Shown here piece by piece: positions 55,690 to 64,000 of a stretch of DNA of 64,000 nt. The notes below the pieces were generated by a model. It had not been told where the DNA came from and did no database searches. It saw only the letters and a list, made by a program, of their open reading frames with translations. The stretch comes from Paraconiothyrium sp. Pb-2020. Taxonomy: Eukaryota; Ascomycota; Dothideomycetes; Pleosporales; Didymosphaeriaceae. The number at the start of each line of letters is the position of its first letter. The stretch's first letter is position 1. Location: assembly GCA_022419385.1 (NCBI GenBank), contig JAJUBI010000003.1, positions 3,906,001 to 3,970,000 on the forward strand. The letters run 5' to 3'. A program made the translations under genes and the position numbers.

Positions 55690-58600
55690 GCCACACGAGC
55701 CTGCAAGGTTCATTGGAACCCCGCCAATACTTGTGCGCGAACCAACTAGGCAAGTCAATATCGAAGCGAACCTTGATACGAGCTACATCTGCAAAAATAA
55801 CAACATCTGAAGCGGCCCCAGGAAGTTCTACCACGTGGACGCCAAACCAAGGATCGGCGCGGTTTTTGGTCTCTATAAGCGCTGTGCATATTACGTGCAT
55901 CATCCTCGATACTATATGTGCAGCGTCAGCCACAACAGGACCTGCGCTGCCGTAGAGAGGTGTGGAGGAGCTAGTGGGCGGACAAATAGAGTTCGCAGCC
56001 AAGTTCTACTCCGCATTCATTGAGTCAATAAAGTCGATTTAGGACGCATCTTTCTTGGTAACGTCACGACCAAGACTTTGCATAAGCCAATGCTCGGTCG
56101 ATGCTGAAATATTCTTGTGCGACCCTCGATTGTACTGCATTGGACTCAGCTGCACTCGGTGAGTAGGCGCCAACAGATGCAGCCCTTGATCTGCCGCAAA
56201 TTCATGGTCGGCGAAAAGAAGGACTGCTTGCTCCGGAAATGCCGGTCTTGCAGGCTATGTGGCGTGCGTCTCGAGGTTCGTTCCACCCTTGCGGACCAGG
56301 ATCTTCGAAGCGCCACAGAAGGCTGAAAATCCCAGACGTACCTGCATACGTGGCGGGTACCTGAAAGCCCCTGTCAGTCTGAGGTCATCAATAAGACTTC
56401 ATGTTGATTGCTTCGCGCTGGCTGTATGGATCCATGGTTGTACGAAACGCCGGCGTGCTTGCGTAGACTAATCGTCGATCATGGCGAGCGCACTCATAGA
56501 ACTGGATACCAAGGGAGCGGACTGACAGCTCGGTACGGGCAAAAGAGCCTTCGCTGCCGGGGACCGAAGTTCACCGGAGCGGAATGCAGTCGTAGAGCTC
56601 GAACGACGGACAATGGAGGCATTACGGAACCGTGTTGTGCAACCCAATGCTATGGGCGTCAGTGTTCCCGAACGAGGAATACAGTGGGGCAGGGCTACGA
56701 TCTGACAGCCTACGAAGGCGGAGGAACGACTGCATGCCAAAGAAAAAGAAAAAAAAATTCCAGATGGCTCCGCTAGGGCGTCATCTTGGTGTCCTCCGCA
56801 TTTCCGGACAGCTGGGACAATGTATGCAAACCTCGACCGTCATGAGACCGCCGAGGCCGGCCTAGCAGCGGTCGCAGTCTGGCACCGACAAAACAAATGC
56901 TCCACTGGTCTGAGACGCGTCAAATCTCGCGCCCATGTTGCAGAGTCAGAAAGTACCGAGTGGCAAATAATGAGGTTGTGTGCGACATAGCTTTGGTTGG
57001 TCAGTTTCCCCTGAAGATCAGACGGCGCTCTAACTTGGACTACTGTCAATGGGCTCAAGTCCTGGCACCGCCGGCCGATCGTTTTGATTACAACTCAGAC
57101 ACTGAGAATCGGCAAATTCTTGGAAAGGGGGGCACAAGGCTCGAGACAATGGGCACTCCGCAGGGCTCGAAAAAGGACAATTGCGCAAGACAAAAAACAA
57201 AATAGGCCCTTGATCGCTATTTGGAACGTGCATCCACGTGGGTTGCGACACCTCCGAGCTGGGTTCAGCTGGGTTTGCCGCACTGAACGTCTCTTTGGTG
57301 GGGATTTTTTAGGTCGGCGCTCCGCACATAGTTCCTGACAAAGGTGCCGTCGGAAAGGCCGGCGCTGCTGCACACCCAAAGGGAGAGTTCAGCAGATACT
57401 GCATGCAAGAAGCAAGTATGTCAGCCAGTGGCTGTTGGCGGAAGCAGCAAACAGGGCCAGCGCGTGCAAGCAGGGGACAGGATACGAGTCACACAACAGG
57501 GCCTGTGTACAAAAATAATCATGACAGACATGGTAGCCTTCTGCTCGACGTTACCTCCGCCAATGCAGGGCTGGGCAAACACGCATGCGATTGCTAACCT
57601 TGGTTACGTAGAATGAGTGCCAGCATCTCCCACCTCACCGCCAACGGCTGCCCGCAGTGGCCTGGCGGGTGCAAATTCCAGGGGTATGAATGTGCGCGTT
57701 GGGCTGCGGTGGAACTTTGGAAGGCCGGTAGAAGGACGGGAGAAGGCCGCTCTTTGCGCCAGGATCTCCCTCACAACGCACGGGAGTGGAGTCGGGCACG
57801 GCGAGCTAGATGACAGTGTTGCAAAAGACGGTGAAATTCATCTCCTGTCTGAGGGTGGCCAGTGGTGGTGGCGGCCAACACCTGACACGAGGACTGGCGA
57901 AAAGTCCCCTGCTTGTTTCCGATTCGGACGCAAGCGGCTCGTACTACGGGCGCTGGGGGGCGTTTGAAGCAGCCCTGCTTCACCATGTCGTCGGTGACTT
58001 TTGGCCTGAAAAGGAGGGCGCTAGATTTGATTCACTTGGCTGACCGTTCGCGCTAATTCCAGCATCGCTACCCACAAACGCCAGCTAACGTGACCAGTCC
58101 AACTGCAGCAGTGTCGACAGGGGAGCGCGGGCGGGCAGTGGCAGTGATGTCAGAATTAGGCATACACCACCGCCTGGTCCATGGTGTCGACGCCTGTGCC
58201 TGCGCCCCTGCCGCTGTGCCCGCGTCGTGGTGTGTGATTGGCAGCACTGTGGTATGCGACGGGTAGCGAAGGCAGCAGCGGGATTGGATCAACAGGATCT
58301 TCACGCAGTCACGAGGGCGCTGAAACGACAAGCAAGAGGGACGAGCCTCCGTGTTTCTGGCAATGCGCGCTGCAAGACGGCCAGGATGCACGCTGCTCGG
58401 CCTAGCTTATGCGTCAAGGGCAGGCCCACTTTGACCGCGGCGTCCAAGCTCAACTCTCCTTTTTTTCGAACAGCCCAGCGCCTCATCAGCTCACCGCTCG
58501 GGCCATGCCTAGGTAGTGATTATTGCAGTCGTCATGTAACTTGACCGACATTTTGCGGATTGGCAATCTCGGTGCACAAACATAAATACGGCTGCCCCCC

Positions 58601-61600
58601 GTCGTGTCCCAAGTTTTGTTTCATCAGACATCCAGACACGCTTGACTATAAGTGACCACTACTACCACGACTCTCCAACCATCCAAGCAGTCAACCTCAG
58701 CCTTCCAGCAACCACCAACAAGCACCGCACAATCATACCGCTTCAATGGCCATCCTCTGCAACGATCTCGACATGTCGACGAACAACCTCCCGCCGTGCC
58801 CGGGTCCGCCACCTACCCGTCCTCTACCTCCGGTGCCTTCGAAATAGCAGCGTGCATTCCCACCTTCACGCCTGTCTTCTCTCATTCGCATCCGACTCTG
58901 ACGCCTTTATTCAATATCACGAACCACTACCATCACTACCTTCGTCCTAATACACCCACTTCGACAATCCGAACTCCACCGTGCCACCACTAGTCTCGCC
59001 TGTCGTCCGTATGCAACACATGGTTGCAGCGCGATCCGATCGGATGCACCTCCTGCAGTGCTTTCCAGCCACACGCCGCTAGGCTCAACGGACCAGGCGC
59101 ACCACTGCAGCGCTCGGATGCCGAACACCACGACGTCGCCAACCCAGCAGCCTACCGTCACTGCCTCGGTCACAGCGTTCCCTCGACACACCAGCATTGG
59201 TCCAACTGGGCTTTCGGCTGGCGTGTAGCGCAGAAGACTCTTGGCAGGATGCCCCTGGCACTCCTCTCTGACTCACCACCGGGTCTTTTCTTGTTCGTCT
59301 CAAACACACGCTGGTTCGGGTGGACAGAGTCAGCACTTTGTTTAGCTGCTGTTGTTCAGCACGTCATTGTAATCACGAGCGACATTTTCCTTTAGTTTTC
59401 CTATGCATTAGCTGGCGCGATATTGGGCATGGTTGCACATTTAGCATAGACTTGGGACACATGGCTCGGGAGTTGCAGCTCGGAGGCTTTGAAGCCTATG
59501 GATTTACGGAATACCCCATGCATCAGCTAGCTCTAATCACTTTGATCCATGATGATCACATCTACCTCGTACATTCTATGTCAAACTGCGGCTGAAGTAG
59601 TGACGCTCCTATTTTCGGTTCTCCCATGGTGCCGGGCGCTCCCATTGACGGGAACGACGTGCCGTCTGCAGGACCTAATAACAGGCTGCGGGCCATGATT
59701 GTGGCTACCCCTCACACTGCAATTGCCTACCCATTGTCCACCTAATCGTACCCTTGCACATATACGGCCACCCCAGTCCCACTCTACATGGCCATGACTG
59801 CGGCTTCTGGAGACGGCTTCCATTGGCGCTTGACGAGGCATGCTGTTGTGACGTGGTGAAGACGCATTCCCATAGCACTAGCAGACGGCTCATACGAGCG
59901 TGCATGAAGAAGTGCGCGTGACTCTGCTCTACCCACAGCGCTGGACGTCTGAGATGGCCATCAAACCCCACATTTGTCCCGCATGGGTCATTGACGCGGC
60001 ATGTCCTGAGAAACGCATTGCAGCCACTGCCGTTCGCCCAGCTGACACGTTAGCTACCTTGAGATGCCGCACACATGCCGCTCGGCCGTGGGGTGTGTTT
60101 TGCCCGTCAGCACCAACAAGACACCCTGGGATACTCATCAGGCCTCAACAAAGCCGTATCCCAACAATTGAGTGAGATTCTCACCAACTTGTACAACCAA
60201 CGTCGGTGCCAGGTATCCGAGCAACCGTCACCGATCTGCTGCACGCAGCACCAGGTCTAACGTTGCGTTGGTGCCACCGTTCCTGGCACACCCGAACTGT
60301 AAGCTTACGCCCTGCAGTCAGCCAGCTACCGAAACTCAAAATCAAGTTCGCAGAGCTGCCAGGCACTGTCCCCCAGGGCTCTCATTGGAGATCAAACCGT
60401 ATTGCTCCCGGTGGTGCCTGGCCTGCGTTCGACCGACCCACGCGTCGAGCAAGGCGCCTAGCCGAGACTTTGTTCTCTATCAGACCTTGCGGTTGTCATC
60501 ACTTGCTATGCGTTCGATCGTGGGGTCGGCATTTACTTGCTTTTTCGCCCGGCATCCTGCGCTTATTGCGCAAGCGCGCAACAAGCCTCCATACTGCAGC
60601 TGCAGCTGCAGCATCTGTACGGGATTCCTGTTCCGGCCAATGCAGTCAATTTGATCCCATGACCGAGATTGACGCCAGCGTTCCGCGACGCAACACGAGG
60701 GAACGTGGGCTGCTGCAAAGCTCCTGCACGGTAAGCGTCTGGAAACATGCAACCCTTTTCGACGCAGTGAGCAAGCAAGCATACGAGATCACATGCGCCT
60801 CTCAATGCCTGCACTCGCAGCGCATCCTGCGTGGCTGCATCCCTGCTCGCAGATCATGGCAACTTCCTCTTGACCCACAAGGCTTGCAGGGCTCCTAGCA
60901 ATCCTGATGACTGTTCGTCGGGCAGCAAGGCTGCAGCTCGCTCACCGCTAAGTTTCGACATCGCTGGAATTGACGAAGGCCGTGCATCACTGTGGACAGC
61001 ACATCAGATCATCAGCGTTGCAGAGGCTGGGACGTCATTTCTACAATGTTACCTGCGCTGCGGCACGCTTAGCTCGGGAGAGCTAACATTTGTCGGGTTC
61101 CACTTGCGAGGCTCCAATATTTCTGGCTGCCTCGGCCAGATGGAGTCTGATAGGTACGCGAGCTATGTTACACATATAACCCGAGACACATTGCAATCAT
61201 CCAGCCTTGCAACTGCAGAAGCGAGTTCCGCCGTCCTCGGAATCTGCGTGGAAGACGGACCAGTGTCCTGATACGAGATCGAGCATATTCCACCTGTCAC
61301 ACTTTGAACCACGGAATGTAGGCCATGATTGGCATGAGAACGTTGACATTCGGGCCTACAGGCTCGCCACCAACGTCAAAATCATTGTAATCGACAGTGG
61401 CGACACCTTGGGTGTTCCTGAGGCGCTCATGGTTTGCACATGCTTGCAATCTCCTGTAGATCATCCACTGACATGAACACTTGGCAGTATCGTGGGTTTA
61501 GCGCTCCGCTAGCCGCTTCGAAGAACTACCTCGTGTCAATATTTTCCCGAACGTGAATCTCGCTTCTCATAGAGCTCACGGCACACAAGATGTACCGACC

Positions 61601-63061
61601 ATTCCCAATTTTACAAATTCCTCCGCTTGCAAGGACGCAAATTTCTTTCATATCAAAGTGCCGGTACCTGATGCACTCGCCACACTCCGCCGCATCCTTC
61701 GATATGATCAGAGCTCCACACGCTCCACTGCTTATCTACCTCACCCTGCAGCCCTCTCTTCTAGTCTTCGCGTAATCCCACGAAACCCTATTTCCGGGGT
61801 TCTCTCCAGACGAGCTGCGGCACAGGCACGTACCACATTTTGGCGCAAGGCGCGCTTAGCAGGATGCACTCAACGCACGCGCTCTTCCTTCGAAATGCAT
61901 GTCGTGCCCTGGCAATCTCGATCAGACCGCGGATGCTTGATCGACCGTGTTCACGCGCAAGCAGAGACGATCATGCAACAACGCGGCACAGCAATCAATC
62001 GAGCACATCGGTCTGGCAATTGCGCGTTATTGGTGCCGACGCGTCGCCAACAAGTACCTGAAACATTGACTGTTGTCTACTGCCGCGTCAGAAGGTCAGA
62101 CCATATGTTCGTTGGTAAGAACTAGTACGCGAGTCTCTTCGAGTTTGTTTCATTGCCTCGGTGCCTAGTGTTTCAATTGCTCGTCGTCATTTCTACTTGC
62201 TCGTCGGACGACTTTGACGGACATACTTGTTCAGATTACGAAGATGTCATCATTCTGAAGCCGCCGGTTGCTCATCAGCGTGACCCCGGAATAGAAAATC
62301 CCCGGCTCCTTCGCTGGGAAGGCTTACTGTGCACATTATCGAGACTCATGCCAGTCAGCACCAATCTCGAAACGGCATACCTTCGCAACATGGTTCTACA
62401 GTTTGGATGTTGCCATCACCACGATCGGTGTCAGTCTCGTGGCCCCGCCAGGCACGATAAAGAGCTGTCAGCCGACTCACCGATCAACTCGTTATCTCGA
62501 GTCAGGTCACCGCGACTCTAGTTGTTGAGTTGACGAAATGGCTTCCCTGTTTGGAAGTGTGCTCCCCAGCCGTAGAAGTTGCTAGTAGACAGTGTGATCA
62601 TACTCACCCGAGTGCTCTAGGCTTCCATGTATACGAGCGAGATATTGGATTATGCCATTATCGTCAGTCTTATTTCAATACTGTGGTTCCGGGCCTTCCG
62701 TGAAAGATCAGCCGGGTGTAACAGTGGCACTGGATCGCGTCGCGCATGAGAGCATGGGGAGTCCCACGTGTCTATCGCGGTATATTGCTACACGAACGAA
62801 CATGATAAGTGTAGATCCTATAGCTGCCTTATCTCGCAGGGGACTTGTCAGCTTGCCTTGATGTAATTATCGGAGTCTCAGGTAAGTCAACTATGCTCGC
62901 GAACGCGTCCGTAACAACGTAGTAGGCAATCAATATGATATGCAAGGTCAAGGGCCAGCATTGTGGCTTTCACAGTACACTCTATCATAGAGTCTGGATC
63001 GTTGGATCTGCATGTTCACAGTGATCATTTTGGAATACGTTCTACGTCATTTCTCACTCTC
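55690..63061. other. 7.4-kb region without a convincing gene
   Basis: Many short overlapping frames exist on both strands, the longest about 230 codons (60206-60898, Arg/Ser/Cys-rich). None shows a recognisable domain, codon-like composition or splice-connected neighbours. Base composition is balanced, not AT-rich, so it does not look like a mutated transposon island. A TATA-like CATAAATA at 58581-58588 precedes a pyrimidine- and CA-rich leader-like stretch (58620-58990) with short ATG-initiated frames. A CTGCAG triple repeat lies at 60594-60612. It may be a long regulatory region or a non-coding transcript. Confidence 0.5.
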
Positions 63062-64000
63062 TCATTGTACACTGTACAGTCTCAACAAAGATGTTAGGTT
63101 CGAATCCTTACCAGCCTGCTCTATCAGCCCCAGCGCTCCATTTCCCATGTGCAACGGAATCTTTTTATCCCGCGCCTCCGCTACAGCCGCCTTCAATCCA
63201 TCGCGGTAGCTCTGAAGACTGGCTGCTCCCTGGTCCTGCTTACCCTCTAAGATGCCAATCATCTTTACACCCTGCTCTCTATATTGGACGCTTGCCTGCC
63301 GCGTCAACGCACAGCTCGTAGTACTGGGCCAACGGCACGCCGAGATGCTTTGCGAACGACACACTTCGGCGGCCGCACATAGGTGAATACCATTAAGGAG
63401 ATTGCTGACAAGCTCGAGCTTTGCTTGCTTTTCTTCTTCTGAGAGTGAGCTTTGTATGCTTGCAACTGGCTCAGACGTCCATAGGCGCACAAGCCCGGCG
63501 TCGTCATTTGGACCAAAGTCCTTGTCTATGCCGGTGACGTACAATTGCTCTGCGATGGAGCACAATGGCACTGGAAAGTCGACGAGATTTGCCATGGAAG
63601 TGATAATGCCCTGCTTCCGTTAGTCTTCGAACGTTCGTAGAAGTTACGACGTCGTGCGCATTGTATACATACCGTATCCTTCAAAATAATCGTCACAGCA
63701 CTCGCACCTGGAAAGTAATCCTCTGTCAACGTCCTCACACTGCGGTTCTCAAACATCCAGCTCCACGCCTTCCCGCCCACAACATGTTCTCTCACATCTT
63801 TTCCATTGAGTCCAAGCCTCGCCGCAAATCCGAACGCCTCGCTCACAGAGATGATGTGAATCGCCGCAAGCACCTGGTGCACCATCTTCATGTTCGAGCC
63901 CGCGCCTATGCCGCCCGCCACTATGAACAGCTTCGACGGCGCAGTCAATTCATCGAGCAAGAACTTTCCCTTTTCGAACGCTGCCTCAGACGCGCCTGCC
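63062..64000 (-). CDS. 6-phosphogluconate-dehydrogenase-like / 3-hydroxyacid dehydrogenase, 5' end outside window
   Basis: C-terminal portion of a beta-hydroxyacid dehydrogenase. Exons 64000-63673 (partial) and 63610-63062, with a GTATGT donor, GACTAAC branch and phase 0. Exon 1 carries IVAGGIGAGSNMKMVHQVLA with the conserved lysine (GAGxxxKxxxQ) that binds substrate in the family; AWSWMFENRS and LKDT/GIITSMANLVDFPVPL follow. Near 63362-63297 the open frame reads CRSQSISACRWPSTTSC, while another frame of the same bases reads SFAKHLGVPLAQYYELCVDA, the expected family sequence, so the frame appears shifted and then restored. Related bacterial and fungal enzymes oxidise threonate-like hydroxyacids; the substrate is unknown. 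Confidence 0.75.

Noticed and set aside
60206..60898. 230-codon open frame in the gene-poor region
   Set aside because: Arg/Ser/Cys-rich composition with overlapping frames on both strands; no domain or splice-linked neighbours.
61553..62125. 190-codon open frame in the gene-poor region
   Set aside because: Same character as above; composition looks random and no motif is visible.
63090..63110. GGTTCGAATCC resembling a tRNA T-arm
   Set aside because: The flanking stem does not pair over five bases, no D-arm or anticodon arm is found upstream, and it lies at the 3' end of the dehydrogenase gene.
1..64000. CRISPR arrays, rRNA, insertion sequences or retrotransposon genes
   Set aside because: No spaced direct repeats, no ribosomal sequence and no reverse transcriptase, integrase or transposase motifs were seen in any frame.

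Overview
The window is nuclear DNA of a filamentous ascomycete (Pezizomycotina). The genes are split by short GT-AG introns of about 45-160 bp with CTRAY-like branch sites. They include families typical of this group: Zn2Cys6 and HET-domain proteins, a CYT-18-type mitochondrial tyrosyl-tRNA synthetase, the eisosome protein PIL1 and the inner kinetochore protein AME1. Many accessory kinases, F-box-like proteins and secreted enzymes suggest a plant- or litter-associated species, perhaps of the Dothideomycetes; that placement is inference.

Left third (1-31 kb), mostly accessory. A Zn2Cys6 regulator (running off the left edge) faces a levoglucosan/anhydro-sugar kinase of bacterial AnmK type. Next come two paralogous protein kinases transcribed away from each other, one broken by a one-base frameshift, and a HET-domain gene right behind the second. 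Then follow a secreted cupin, a GNAT acetyltransferase and a large F-box protein. At 16.3-17.8 kb lie the 3' halves of a Baeyer-Villiger-type monooxygenase and an epoxide hydrolase, as if one deletion had removed both 5' ends of a head-to-head pair. A GH105 and a GH28 pectin enzyme share a divergent promoter. An asparagine-synthetase-like amidotransferase, a heme-thiolate peroxidase and an arylamine N-acetyltransferase follow.

Middle (29-43 kb). Two EIR-motif proteins of unknown function (one with a 15-bp minisatellite inside its coding sequence), AME1 head-to-head with a twin CX9C mitochondrial protein, an orphan-looking membrane protein with a cryptic 18-bp/hexapeptide repeat, and a five-exon GH36/SIP1-type alpha-galactosidase.

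Right part (43-55.7 kb), mostly housekeeping. Mitochondrial TyrRS and AspRS in tandem, PIL1, an SMP-30/gluconolactonase-like enzyme, SAM37 (mitochondrial sorting and assembly machinery), and head-to-head with it a conserved fungal protein of unknown function whose first two exons are out of phase by one base.

From 55.7 to 63.06 kb no convincing gene is visible. The window closes with the 3' part of a 6-phosphogluconate-dehydrogenase-like gene in which a stretch of about 20 codons appears shifted out of frame and then restored. Exon borders were placed by hand from splice signals, reading frame and remembered family motifs; no database search was run.
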